Assembly: GCA_951799405.1 (NCBI GenBank)
Contig: OX637334.1
Span: 6,324,001 to 6,388,000 of the forward strand
Reading direction: 5' to 3'
Length of the DNA stretch: 64,000 nt
DNA from: Agapetus fuscipes
Lineage: Eukaryota; Arthropoda; Insecta; Trichoptera; Glossosomatidae
The position numbers and the translations under genes were made by a program. How positions within the stretch are numbered: the stretch's first letter is position 1; every line of letters begins with the position of its first letter. Shown here in pieces: positions 52,241-62,815 of the stretch. The notes under the pieces were generated by a model. The model searched no databases. It was not told where the DNA came from and was given only the letters and a program-made list of their open reading frames with translations.

Positions 52241-52270
52241 TATATATTTGCAACTTAGATTATAGATTCA
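52241..52270 (+). mobile_element. SINE-A, 3' end
   Basis: TATATATTTGCAACTTAGAT completes the copy cut at 51860. Confidence 0.7.
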
Positions 52271-52683
52271 AATAGACTGGAAGGTAGTTTTTCAGAATCT
52301 TTTATCGTTGCTTATCGAAACTAGAGCTTGCGTACGTTTCTACTAGTCTCCGTTTTGGGGAAACGAACTCCTTAGAGAAACTGAAAAGCACTGAAACATA
52401 TGATACCTTTACAACGACATTTCCTAATCAAGTCTCCTATTGGCGGAGAAGAAAAGGACATCTATTCTTCTTACTGCCCATAAATCAGGAGCCGCCTTGT
52501 TATCGATTTGATGCACCCGATCGCTCACTAACACATGCACACGCAAAAACTCACACACATGGAATAATGACCTTTACGTTAACGCTGATGGCTTGCTCCC
52601 ACAAAGATAGCTTACAAGTTTTTTAGAACAGAAAAAAAGTAAAAAGTAGTCCATGAATAAATAAGAGTTCAATTGGCATAATT
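52271..52683. other. unassigned sequence
   Basis: No gene or repeat recognised. Confidence 0.4.
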
Positions 52684-52928
52684 TACGCAACTAAGCTACA
52701 CATATAGTGTAAATTCTTACCTGCGTTATCCCCGAAGGGGTCGCATCTGGCGATTCGGGACCTATTTATTTTTAAAGGTAAGGGGACTGGCACTTTCAGT
52801 TGAAGTGGGGGTTTCCCAGCTCCCGGGGGGGCTGGTTCTCATTTCTTGTGAAGGCTGAGTAAACCTTGAGATCGAACCCTTGCTCTCGGCATTGAATGCA
52901 AGCATTGCACCAATTAAGCTCTCGACCT
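52684..52928 (-). mobile_element. tSINE-2 module of a 5S/tSINE-1/tSINE-2 composite
   Basis: ACGCAACTAAGCTACACATA (tail) to TTAAGCTCTCGACC (head), with the post-head deletion also found in the other two dimers. Confidence 0.85.
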
Positions 52929-53163
52929 TTATACGAGCTTGGTCATCGTCGCTACAAAGCGCCAATTCTCAAGCAAGATCCAGTTGCTGAAAGGCTGGAT
53001 GGACCTTTGGTGACCGGTCATTGCTAAAGGTTTATGAATTTTTCAACCCAGCGAAGAGCAAATTTTAAAATTTAAATGGTATATTTTTTGTGCTCCGCCG
53101 GGATTCGAATCCACAACCTTCCATTTACGAGTCCAAAGTGTTACCACTGGACTACGGACCGGT
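52929..53163 (-). mobile_element. tSINE-1 module of the composite
   Basis: ATACGAGCTTGGTCATCG to GACTACGGACCGGTCC; B box GGATTCGAATCC on the minus strand. Confidence 0.85.
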
Positions 53164-53170
53164 CCAAAAA

Positions 53171-53283
53171 GTGCCAACAACACGCGGTGTACCTAAGCAG
53201 TCACCCATCCAGGTGGCATCCGCGTCCAATGTTGCTTAACTTCGGTGATCTGATGAGAACCGGTGCTTTCAACATGGTATTCG
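53171..53283 (-). mobile_element. 5S rRNA-like module of the composite
   Basis: On the minus strand: ATACCATGTTGAAAGCACCG, GATCACCGAAGTTAAGCAAC (5S A-box), GATGGGTGACTGCTTAGG (5S C-box region) and CACCGCGTGTTGTTGGC (5S 3' end), followed by a T run. This is nearly a whole 5S rRNA, but its first about 10 nt are replaced by sequence like the tRNA B-box region of tSINE-1 (GTGGGTACGAATA). It is a SINE part, not a working 5S gene. Confidence 0.85.
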
Positions 53284-53327
53284 TACCCACAGCCTTCCAT
53301 TCAGAGTCCTACGAACCGGTCTTTTTA
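53284..53327 (-). repeat. partial tSINE-1 head upstream of the 5S module
   Basis: Minus strand reads GACCGGTTCGTAGGACTCTG then AATGGAAGGCTGTGGG: a tSINE-1 head lacking about 20 nt around the A box, running into 5S sequence. Confidence 0.55.
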
Positions 53328-53774
53328 TAATTTGATGTAATAAATATACTTATTCTTCTTTTTGTGCCGCCTCAATGAAAATTGGTGATGATCATAGCAA
53401 TTTGCATTTTTGATACTGCACCTTGATACTACTTGGTTCATCACATTGGATACGTGATGATTGCATACATGCAAATTAAAATAATCAGTGAAACTAGTGA
53501 AAACAACTTTTTTCTTAAATCTCTTTCAAAATTATCATGAGTTTTCACTATGTTAATATACAAAGTTTTAAAAATATGATTACTGAAGCGCTATCTAGCT
53601 GAATTCCTTACGACCTGAAGGCGACGAGATAGCGATACGTGTCCAAAAATAAAAGCGTACTGTGATTTTTTATATATAGAGCTATTTCGCAAGCGCTTGC
53701 AAGCTTCTTCTTGGATTGTTATCCAAAGTGTATGGAATTTAGCAGAATAGCGCTTCTGTAAAGGTTACTTATTG
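53328..53774. other. unassigned AT-rich sequence
   Basis: TTTTCACTATGTTAATATAC (53538) resembles the GTGAAAATTC flank of the foldbacks. Nothing else recognised. Confidence 0.35.
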
Positions 53775-54078
53775 GTCGAGAGAAAAAGAAGTCCAACGAA
53801 GAGGTGTTGCGGGACGTAGAAGAGAGAAGACAGCTTATAAGTCACATTTTGTAGAAGAAAGCCAAGCTAATAGGGCACTCGATTAGACATAACACCTTTC
53901 TTAACAACATCTTTGAACGCAAAATCTTGGGTAGAAGAACAAGAGGTCGCCCAAGAACTTCATAGGTACTTCAAGGATGCGAAGCGGCTCATGAATGTCT
54001 CCTCCTATTCGCATCTCAAGAAGACAGAGACAAATGGCTGACACAACAAGGCGCTGCCTTTAGAAGATGATGATGATC
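53775..54078 (+). mobile_element. RTE-like LINE 3'-end relic with GAT tail
   Basis: Reads VLRDVEERRQLISHIL, then FERKILGRRTRGRPRTS, stop, then QEDRDKWLTQQGAAFRR and a GATGATGATGAT tail. Basic GRPR motif and GAT repeat fit an RTE-like 3' end. A second copy is at 62020. Confidence 0.65.
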
Positions 54079-54316
54079 TAATGTAATCTAATCTAAGTTG
54101 CAAAATATATGTTACTTTGAAGATTCACATTATATGCACTTTCACAAACAGACACGCACAAAATGCCGCCTGGGATCCAACAATATAAAAACCAGAATCT
54201 CACATGGACATACACCCTGCAACGCTGCAACCTTCCGTGAAACAGGGGTGACATTGGCAAAGTGAACCACTTTCTACAGCATGGGTTGTCAGCCGCATAC
54301 CAACCTATAAGTCATG
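54077..54316 (-). mobile_element. SINE-A copy with (ATTAG)n tail
   Basis: ATCTAATGTAATCTAATCTA to ACCAACCTATAAGTCATG; inserted right at the LINE tail. Confidence 0.8.
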
Positions 54317-55135
54317 ATGATAGGTAACTTAACAAAACTCTGGGACACACTAACACTTACTGTCCACACAAGTACTGTCCCATCCACTTGAACTGTGTGG
54401 TTGTTGTATGAGAGATCGTCGTAAATTAGAGGGAAAAGCTTGGAAATTTATCTTCTTGGCTCTCGATTGTTATGTGCTGGTACGCGGGTCTTTATAGCAG
54501 CGTTTGATGCCCATCCCAGGGTAATTGTACGGAACTCTCCGTGAAGTGCATGGAGAGCTGGAAGGAGGGCCATAACTTAAACGATATTCCTTTCAGGGAA
54601 TTGATTTTGAACGCATGAAGAAGCTTCTGGAAACCACGTCAGCATTCCAAGTATTTGAAAAATACGTAAGATAGATATGTCTACTTAATGGATCGTGGTC
54701 TCTCAATTATCCCAAAATAAATTAACGGTTGATTGAAAGAAGTAGTAAAGTAGTCAGATTTAAAAAAAAAGGAAGCCATTTTAAACAAAATGTGCATTTA
54801 AGCTCTATGCACCAAAACAAATAACTTATTTACCTACGGCTCTTAAATCTCTACAAATATGTGTACGTGCTGAGAACGCAAGTTGGATTTTGAAAATGAC
54901 AATGGGTTCTAAACTCCTACCAAGCACGGATAGCGATAGTTTATACCAAAATTTACGTTGGTGAAAAGGTATACCTGTAAGCTGCATAAAGAAGTCAACT
55001 GTTTTTTTTTGTACAAATATTTCTAACCGTCTCAAATACATTTATTTGTTTCTCTCTCTCACCACAAGCATTATTTGTACTTTTTTAATCAAACTTTAAA
55101 TTGAAAATATGTTTCTGGCCAAGCAAATACCTTTC
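54317..55135. other. unassigned sequence
   Basis: No gene recognised; the 71-aa minus ORF at 54826-55041 has no domain. Confidence 0.4.
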
Positions 55136-55197
55136 TATAATCTATAATCTAAGTTACAAAGATATATAACATTTAAGATTATTACATTTAAGATTTT
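55136..55197 (-). mobile_element. SINE-A, 3' end, left of a tSINE-2 insertion
   Basis: TCTATAATCTATAATCTAAG to CATTTAAGATTTTTAG. Confidence 0.65.
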
Positions 55198-55525
55198 TAG
55201 TCTGGTCGATAGCTCAGTTGGTAGAGTGCATGCATTCCATGCCGTGAGCTCGGGTTCAAATCCCACCGAGGGTGTCAGAAATGATTACCCGTTTCGGTGT
55301 TTATTTCAAAAATCCCAAAATAAAATACCGGCAAGGTTTACTCAGCCTTCACAAGAAATGAGTACCAGTTCTTTCGGGAGCTGGGAAACCCCCACTTCAA
55401 CTGAAGTGGTTGGCGTAAGGCCTCCCCCCTTACCTGTAAAAATAAATAGGTTCAAATCGCCACATGCGACCCCTTCGGGGATAACGCGGCAAGATGTAAT
55501 ACTATATGTGTAGATTAGTAGTTGC
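55198..55525 (+). mobile_element. tSINE-2, full length (best copy)
   Basis: Head GGTCGATAGCTCAGTTGGTA (A box), B box GGTTCAAATCC, body with GTTTATTTCAAAAATCCC, TACTCAGCCTTCACAAGAAA, CGGGAGCTGGGAAACCCCCA, and tail CTATATGTGTAGATTAG. It splits a minus-strand SINE-A. Useful as the family reference. Confidence 0.9.
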
Positions 55526-55737
55526 GTTAAGATACATATTGCATGCATTCTCACAAGCAAACATGTTTTAGTTCTCGCTTTTACATACCGCATCTGGACT
55601 TACAACATAAAAAGCAAATCACAAATGAGCATAATCCCTGAAACTTCCTCCTGAAACAGGAGTGACATTGACAAAGTGAATCATTTTTTACATTATGGGT
55701 GTTCAGCCTCATATCAACGTATAAGTCAAGGAACAAA
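55526..55737 (-). mobile_element. SINE-A, right part
   Basis: TTAAGATACATATTGCATGC to CAACGTATAAGTCAAGGAAC. Confidence 0.8.
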
Positions 55738-56172
55738 ATGCAAGTAGTACGGGAATTGCATTTTTTTTCACAAATGAAAAAAAATAAAAGTACATCAACA
55801 CCATGAGATGAGTATCCTATCGCTTTCCAGATTAGAGAAGTATTTTTCCGAGTTTTTTTAAGCTTTTTCTGTTTTCAAAGCTTTTTCCCTTCTCGGAGCT
55901 TTCGCGGAAAAGCTCCTTGCAACGAAACTTTGCTGCGAAACAATATTATCGTTTTCAATCTTGTGTCGGGACGTATCGTTCCCTCCGCGGCCATCCGTGT
56001 AGGCACCTAGGTACACAGGGACTATTGGATTTTCGGCTAACAAGCCATTCCGAGGGGATATCCCGACCTGCATCCACGGATATTCTACATCACACCTACC
56101 ATGTTTCCGATTGTGTATACAAGTATTTACTACACAATGACGGTAGGTAACAACAATATTGTATTTTTTCGT
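55738..56172. other. unassigned sequence
   Basis: Short ORFs only (71 and 77 aa), no recognised domain. Confidence 0.4.
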
Positions 56173-56494
56173 ATTTTTTTTTTTTAAGAAATCCTGTGCG
56201 GGAGACTCCCTAGATTCTAGAGACTCTAGGGGTCTATGACACTTGTTTTAGTGCCGCAGAAGTGTACGAGCTTGGTTGTCGCAACAAAGCGCCAATACTC
56301 AAGCAAGACCCAGTTGCTGTAAGGCTGGATGGACCTTTGGTGACCGGTCATTGGTGAAGGTTTATGAATTTTTCAACCCAGCGAAGAGCAAATTTGAAAA
56401 TATAAATGGTATATTTTTTGTGCTCCACCGAGATTCGAACCCACAACTTTCCCTTTCAGAGTCCGTAGTGTTTTCACTGAGCTACGGACCGGTC
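56173..56494 (-). mobile_element. tSINE-1 with alternative poly(A) tail
   Basis: T run (tail), AAATCCTGTGCGGGAGAC-like block, CTAGATTCTAGAGACTC, body and head complement GAGCTACGGACCGGTC. Full length of this form. Confidence 0.85.
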
Positions 56495-56552
56495 AAATTG
56501 TCAAAAAAAAAAAAAAAACTTCTTCATCCCTCCCCTTCATCCATCTAAGATT

Positions 56553-56632
56553 CGTTCCATGACTTAAAGTTTAGTATAACGCTGACCACCCATACTGTAA
56601 AAAATGGTTCTCTTTGCCAATCTCACCCCACC
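56553..56632 (+). repeat. SINE-A 5' fragment
   Basis: CATGACTTAAAGTTTAGTAT to TTTGCCAATCTCACCCC. Confidence 0.6.
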
Positions 56633-56705
56633 CCACCTCCACTTGGTGGTCGTTGTTCCTCAATTCATTTCTGTATGATTACGATTCCTGGTAGAATTGT
56701 ACCTG

Positions 56706-56800
56706 TACATATAGCTTGGTATGAGGCTGACCACTCATACTGTCACATGGCCAATGTTGAGTTTGTTTCAGGAAAGGGCGGCAGGAGTTACCTGTTGGTT
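56706..56800 (+). repeat. SINE-A 5' fragment
   Basis: AGCTTGGTATGAGGCTGACC to AAGGGCGGCAGGAGTTACC. Confidence 0.55.
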
Positions 56801-57626
56801 TTTGCCATTACGACCCGACCGAGTGACGTTACAGTATTTTTTCGAGTGTGAAAACCTCATAAAATTTTTACTAGGCTAAAATGAAGCACAAAAACACGAA
56901 GTCAAATCTAATACCATCTATTTATCAATGGAAATTGAACCCTAGCTTTTTAGTTTTGAACGAGAGCCTTGCAGTACCAACTAAACTGCCGACCGAAAAT
57001 TTATTACTTTTGCTTGACTTCCGAAAAAATTATATAATAAAATAAATTTGATAAAACAAATGCAATGGAATTAGCACAAAATTTGATTTGGATTTATCTC
57101 GGTGGGCAAATTTCATACTTGTATGGAACTACCGTTCTAAGCAACCAATAAAAAGAACGCCTTTTTCCTAGTAAACCGGCCGTATGCCGGCACAATTTTG
57201 TCTATTTCAATTCATTTGCGCACCTCCTTTTAAAAATTCGTTTTTCGTTCTATTCCTACGGCTGCCACTGCTTGTTTTGTTCGAGTACACTTGAGTACGC
57301 GCGCACATACACGTTGTATTGGTTTAAGCTCGAGTTGATACGACACTCTGGGCGAGGATTTAACCACAGGTTCTGTCATTAAGAGGTCATTGGGACCTCA
57401 ACATATGTATCTACCATTAACATTAATGTAACCTATTAATATTGACACTAGTACCTACTTATACATATTAAACTCATATTAAATAAATAAATCAAATAAA
57501 TAAATACATATGCAAAGATGTAATCAATTTTATTGTAGGTTTTTTATGTTGATTTGATTTGATTTGATTCAATGTACTTTATTTCAATTTGAACTGTAGT
57601 TCCGGTCGTTGGACATATTTACACAT
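56801..57626. other. mostly unassigned; one tRNA-like SINE head piece
   Basis: GAAATTGAACCCTAGC to CAACTAAACTGCCGACCG (56930-56996) is a decayed SINE head in complement. Rest unassigned. Confidence 0.4.
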
Positions 57627-57860
57627 CTACAATTTGAGTTGCAAAGATATCTGATATCAAATGCATGCTCAAAAACAGACACGTGTAAGTTCGCGCTTTC
57701 AAATGCTAAATGTGTACTTACAAATTAAAACCAAACCTCAAATGAACATAAAACCTGCAATTTTTTCTACCTTCCCAAAAACAGGGTGACATTGACAAAG
57801 TGAACCATTTTTTCAACACTTGTGTTCAACCTCATACCAACCTATAAGTCAAGGAATTAA
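57627..57860 (-). mobile_element. SINE-A copy
   Basis: CTACAATTTGAGTTGCAAAG to ACCTATAAGTCAAGGAATT. Confidence 0.8.
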
Positions 57861-58072
57861 TCAATTCAATTTCAGGATTAATTACACTTTTCGGTTATAA
57901 GACAAACCATTATGACAGCATGAATGTTACAATGATGAATTACGTACAGTGGCACATGATACTTTTTCAACGGCCATAAAAAATATTATATCACTATTTA
58001 TACTCGTATTCCAAAGAAATAAATAAAAATTCAAATATGTGTTATAAAAATTCTGAACTTATTACTATTATG

Positions 58073-58113
58073 AGTGGTTAGCCTCATACCAACCAATTAG
58101 TGAAGGAATTACA
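58073..58113 (-). repeat. SINE-A 5' end only
   Basis: GGTTAGCCTCATACCAACCA then AGTGAAGGAATT. Confidence 0.5.
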
Positions 58114-58743
58114 AAGTACACAAAATATCAAATACTTAGTAAATTGTCTGCCGCAATCTGCGCACGTGAAAACACATTTTCTGCGAGTAACGTAGGCCGC
58201 AAAATCTTCACTTAGATTTTAATTGCCGACAAATATTTCACAACAGATCCAAGTGGATATCGCAGCGATGGAAAAACAACCCTTATTTATTGTTGTGTTA
58301 AGGGTTTTCCTTGAATTTTGTCTCGGTGCACGTGTTTCCGTTGTAGACACTAAACTGCGCAATTATACCCGTAGAGGTGGTATTGTTAATCGTTTTATTA
58401 TGAATTATTTGTTGTGAAACCGTTTTGCTATCCGGCAAGATAAAATATTTTGTTAATTGTCTTAATTTTTTTTAAGTTATCTTCCTTGACGTGAATATTT
58501 AAAAATCAATCATAGAGGGTTTATTATCCGACATCCAGAAATATACTATTTCTTATCCACTACGCTGCTGCACTACTTAGCTACAAATACAGTGAAACTT
58601 TTTGCCTTGCCGTAGATAGTCGTCGAGAAAAAAAATGAAGAAGTTACCTTCTAGAACTAGAACTAGAAAACGATTCTTAACAATATCCGTTACTTAAGAT
58701 CTATCTACATATTTTAAGGACATCTTCATGATATTTGCTTCTC
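58114..58743. other. unassigned sequence
   Basis: TTAGCTACAAATACAGTGAA near 58577 is a tSINE-2 tail piece. The 64-aa ORF at 58223 has no recognised domain. Confidence 0.4.
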
Positions 58744-59010
58744 CTGTCCATAGTCTAGTGATAACGCGTCTGGCTCGTAAATGGAAGGTTGTGGGTTCAA
58801 ATCCCGGCGGGGCAAAAAATATATACAATTTAAATTTTCAAATATGCTCTTCGCTAGGTTGAAAAATTCATACGCCTTTTCAAGTTCCATTCAGCCTTAT
58901 AGCAAATGGGTTGTGCTGGAGAATTGCGCTCTTTACAACGACTACCAAGCTCACAAAGGGCTCTTGATTCATATTAAAATAGCGCTCACCAAATAAATCA
59001 TCCTAATATA
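58744..59010 (+). mobile_element. tSINE-1 with L2-like tail
   Basis: CATAGTCTAGTGATAACGCG head, B box GGTTCAAATCCC, body, then TTGATTCATATTAAAATAGC and GCGCTCACCAAATAAATC. Confidence 0.8.
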
Positions 59011-59424
59011 CTTTTTTATTCTCTCTATTTTATCAGCCATCCGAGTATCTGTTGCTCGTCACCCATGTATTCGTTCACATCATCCGTTTGCATATCTCTT
59101 CGCCCTTCTCTAGCAAAGATAATATCGTCACTTGGAAAATCCTCGATGAAGTAGTGCTAGCTGCGGTAAGGGGGTAGGAAGAGAGGCAAGGGGGGAAGGG
59201 GTTCCTCAGTTCTGAGAATATTCCAGAACACTCTTTGTACATCTTCAGTCGGTGCGGGGGCGGGGGGGTGGTTAAACACCCACGACATTATATGACAAAT
59301 ATGACACACAATACATTTAAAATTCTTGTACGAGTATAAAATGAAAAAAAAAAAACAAATAACGCAACTGCAACGCTGTCTCAGTTCCATTAGAGTGTCC
59401 TACATTTATTCCTATCCTCACTTT
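59011..59424. other. unassigned sequence
   Basis: A G-rich patch (GGTGCGGGGGCGGGGGGGTG) lies at 59251-59270. No gene recognised. Confidence 0.4.
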
Positions 59425-59690
59425 ATTCCTTGACTTATAGGTTGGTATGAGACTGACCCCCTATACTGTAAAAAATGGTTCACTTAGCCAATGTCACCCC
59501 TGTTTCAGGGAAGGTCGGCAAGAGTTACAGGGCTTGTGTTCATTTGAGATTGGGTTTTTTTTATTGTAGGTCCACATGCGTCATGTGTGAGCGCGAAATT
59601 ATGCGTGTCTGCTTGTGGAAATGCATTTAATATGAATCTCAAATGATACATATCTTTGCAACTTAGATTTAGATTAGATTAGACTTCATT
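59425..59690 (+). mobile_element. SINE-A subfamily II, full length
   Basis: TTCCTTGACTTATAGGTTGG to TTAGATTTAGATTAGATTAG; one of the best-preserved copies. Confidence 0.9.
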
Positions 59691-60087
59691 TCAACTTCTC
59701 TCAGTTCATTCATGTTCACCACATTTTTCATACATTTTATTATTTTACATTCTTTCTGTTATATTATTAGTCAAAGGCAGTGTGATTAACGCGAAAAAAC
59801 AAAACTCACCAAAAAAAGATCTTCATATATTTTTTATAAGCACTGCTTGAATTTAGACTCACCAAACAGTATGCTCTTATTGCTATGTGTTTGTTGGGAA
59901 CTCAGGCTTACTTAGACTAGGCTTCGCACCGAGCTCTGGGATCTGCTTTGTAAATCAAAATACTAGTGTAGGTAAACGCTTTAATTAAACTCTATGATTA
60001 GAAGGAGACTTGAATAAACATAGACAAGTGATGGAACTAAAATGTAACCCTGCAGTAAAAATAGCAAACGTAAATGAAGAATAAACA
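59691..60087. other. unassigned AT-rich sequence
   Basis: Nothing recognised. Confidence 0.4.
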
Positions 60088-60138
60088 TTAGGCTGGTTTA
60101 TTTGGTGAGCTCTGTTTTTGTGTGAATCACACCTCAAT
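60088..60138 (-). repeat. solo L2-type 3' tail
   Basis: TTAGGCTGGTTTATTTGGTG and GTTTTTGTGTGAATCACACC; no SINE body follows. A SINE-A begins next to it. Confidence 0.65.
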
Positions 60139-60142
60139 TATC

Positions 60143-60408
60143 TAAATTTAAATCTAAATCTAAATCTAAGCTGCAAATATATGTATCATTTGAGATTCAT
60201 ATTAAATGCATTCCCACAAGCAGACACGCATAATTTTGCGCTTACACATGCCGCATGTGGACCTACAATATAAAAAACCCAATCTCAAATGAACATAGGT
60301 CCTGCAACTCTTGCCGACCTTCCCTGAAGCAGGGGTGACATTGGCAAAGTGAACCATTTTTTACAGTATAGGTGGTCAGTCTAATACCAACCTATAAGTC
60401 AAGGAATA
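60143..60408 (-). mobile_element. SINE-A subfamily II, full length
   Basis: AAATCTAAATCTAAATCTAA (tail complement) to ACCTATAAGTCAAGGAA. Confidence 0.9.
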
Positions 60409-60613
60409 ATATCAATAATTGGGCAATTTAATACAGCGCCGTATATAAGATCGCTATCCAAATTTTAAATCAGAAGTTTTTCTCGACAAGCAAACGTCAC
60501 AGGTCTATGTGTCTAAGGTCCTTACCGACCAATAACAAAAAAACATCTCCAGCGGGGTACTATTTTTTTTTTTCTTTTAATTCTCATCGCTGAATTGTTT
60601 GATTTCAAACAAG

Positions 60614-60803
60614 TTGACTTATAGATTGGTATGAGGCTGACCCCCATGCTTTAAGAACATGAATCACTTATGCCAATGCCACCTCAGTTTCAGGGAAAGG
60701 AGGTAGGAGTCGCAAGATTTACTTATTTGTGCCTGAATGTGGGCATGTAATTAAATAGGAGACAAAAATGTAGAAATATTGTTGCAACTTAGATATAAAA
60801 AAA
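60614..60803 (+). mobile_element. SINE-A, internally deleted
   Basis: TTGACTTATAGATTGGTATG to TTGCAACTTAGATATA. Confidence 0.65.
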
Positions 60804-61275
60804 TATTTTCCTCTACCGTATGCACGCTCCTGCTTAGGTAAAAGTACAAGAAATGTACTAAAAGTAAAAAAAAAAAATCTAGAGTTTGCTGGTTGGTATG
60901 CGTTAGTGATACACTAGATAGAGGGAAGGTAGTTTTCTATGAGATTGTATCAAAGAGCATGCATAGAAAATGAATCGCTTTCTGTTACTTTTATGTGCAC
61001 TACCTACATTTCAACATTTGCCATGTATAAAGTACGTCATTGAAAATATTTCGACTGCTCCAAGGAAGAAGGCAGTCACTCCGAAATTGAGGTTTTTGAC
61101 TTATTCCCATTTCTGAAGGTAACAAATCATTATCTTCGTTCCAAGATGACAGCCGTGTCTCTATCTCTTTTAAATTCGTTAATAAATTAATGTAAAAAAT
61201 AGTTTAGGGATTGTTCTCCATGGAATAGATAACATTCGATTGGCTTTTCTGCAAAACTCTCTTTTTTGATTTTAC
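60804..61275. other. unassigned; hAT-end piece and one arm of an inverted repeat
   Basis: CCGTATGCACGCTCCTG (60818) is a lone M3-type end. GACTGCTCCAAGGAAGAAGG (61050) has its complement at 61726-61749, across the 5S-SINE. Confidence 0.45.
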
Positions 61276-61395
61276 CATGTTGACGTTACCATGTTGTAAG
61301 CACCGGTTCCCATAGATCACCGAAGTTAAGCAACATTGGGCGTGGACAGTACTTGGATGGGTAACCGCTCAGGTACACCGCGTGTCGTTGGCATC
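61276..61395 (+). mobile_element. 5S rRNA-like module of a 5S/tSINE-1 chimera
   Basis: TACCATGTTGTAAGCACCGG, GATCACCGAAGTTAAGCAAC, GATGGGTAACCGCTCAGG and CACCGCGTGTCGTTGGC follow 5S rRNA order. The 5' end is altered, so it is not a functional 5S gene. It runs through CATCTTGGA into the tSINE-1 head. Confidence 0.85.
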
Positions 61396-61725
61396 TTGGA
61401 CCGGTCCGTAGTCCGTAGTGGCAACACTTCTTCGGACTCGTAAATGGAAGGTTGTGGATTCGGATCCTGGCGGAGCACAAAAATATACCATTTATATTTC
61501 GAATGTGCTCTTCGCTTGGTTGAAAAATTCATAAACCTTTACCAATGACCGGTCACCAAAGGTCCATCCAGCCTTACAGCAACTGGGTCTTGCTTGAGTA
61601 TTGGCGCTTTGTAGCGATGACCAAGCTCGTACACCTCTGCGGCACTACAACAAGTGTCATAGACCCCTATAGTCTTTAGAATCTAGGGAGTCTCCCGCAC
61701 AGGATTTCTTAAAAAAAAAAAAAAA
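61396..61725 (+). mobile_element. tSINE-1 with alternative poly(A) tail, 3' part of the 5S chimera
   Basis: GGACCGGTCCGTAGTCCGTA head, GGTTGTGGATTCGGATCC (B box region), body, then AGGGAGTCTCCCGCACAGG, ATTTCTT and an A run of 15. Confidence 0.85.
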
Positions 61726-61775
61726 GGCTTTCTTCCTTGGAGCAGTCGATTTGTTTACACTAATTTATTTGATGG

Positions 61776-61979
61776 CAGGCGCGTGCATAGGGTATAGGCA
61801 AATACATTTCAGAATAAATATTTTCTCCCATTCCTTTAAAAAAATCATTTGAAATTGACTGAAGTGCTAACGTCTCCAATCGAACGAATTTTAAATCTCA
61901 ACATCAAACTTAAATGCGTTTTTTACCAAATATTTCCTACCGATTAGGTGCATGTGCCTATATGGTATGCACGCTCCTT
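61776..61979 (+). mobile_element. hAT-like MITE M3, copy 2
   Basis: Begins CAGGCGCGTGCATAGGGTAT and ends GTATGCACGCTCCT. Flanks TTTGATGG (61768-61775) and TTTGATGA (61980-61987) form an 8-bp duplication with one mismatch, as expected of hAT. Reverse of 26889-27090. Confidence 0.75.
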
Positions 61980-62019
61980 TTTGATGACATATTGGATGTT
62001 AACCTTGTACCATTCAGAA

Positions 62020-62370
62020 ATACGAAACGAACCGCCTGAGGACATTGGGGATTTGGTTTTAGAGGAAGATATCCAAGACATCTTGGTTGGAAAGGAAGTC
62101 CAAAGAAAGGTGTTGCAGGACGTAGAAGAAATAAGAGAGCTTATAGGTCACATTTTGAACGGGTCAACCAAACTTTTATGACACTCAATTAGACATAGCA
62201 CCTTTGTGGGAAAAATCTTGGGAAGATAATCAAGAGGTCAACCAAGATCTTCATACCTCTAGGAATTGAAGCGGCTCATTGATGTCTTCTCTTATTCGCA
62301 GCTGAAGAGGATGACTACGAACAGAGACAAAATAATGGCGACCACAAGGCAATGCCTTTAGGAGATGATT
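62020..62370 (+). mobile_element. RTE-like LINE 3'-end relic
   Basis: Reads EPPEDIGDLVLEEDIQDILV, KVLQDVEEIRELIGHILNGS, stop, then decays; related to 53775-54078 (VLRDVEERRQLISHIL). Confidence 0.65.
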
Positions 62371-62390
62371 ATTTTGTGAGAATCACTTTC

Positions 62391-62620
62391 TTGCCTTAAA
62401 GGTTGGTATGAGGCTGACCACCCCTACTGTAAAAAATTGTTCACTTTGCCAATGTCACCTCTGTTTCAGGGAAAGTTGGCAAGAACTACAGGGATTATAT
62501 TCATTTGAGATTGGATTTGTTGTTGGAAGTCCACATGCGGCATGTGTAAGCGCTGCTTGTGGAAATGCATTTAATATGAATCTTAAATGTAATATATATT
62601 TGCAACTTAGATTATAGATT
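62391..62620 (+). mobile_element. SINE-A copy
   Basis: CCTTAAAGGTTGGTATGAGG to TTGCAACTTAGATTATAG. Confidence 0.8.
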
Positions 62621-62815
62621 TCTCAAGAGCTATTGGCGAGCTTGGTAATTACTATAGAAAGCGTGAACTTTCGAGCGAGACCCAATTGCTGTAAGACTGT
62701 ATAGACTTAGAACTCACCAAAAAGTTTCTATTAAAAATTAAATGGTCATTATTTTGTGTTTTGCTGGGAATCAAGCCCATGACCTTTTGATTACGAATCC
62801 GTAGGGTTCACACTG
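62621..62815 (-). repeat. tSINE-1, decayed
   Basis: GAGACCCAATTGCTGTAAGA and B-box complement AATCAAGCCCATGACC. Confidence 0.55.

Noticed and set aside
53171..53283. Functional 5S rRNA gene
   Set aside because: The first bases are replaced by tRNA-like sequence and it is fused to SINE modules; it lies alone rather than in a tandem array.
55198..55275. tRNA gene
   Set aside because: A and B boxes are present but no cloverleaf acceptor closure is seen, and the unit is followed by a dispersed SINE body found many times.
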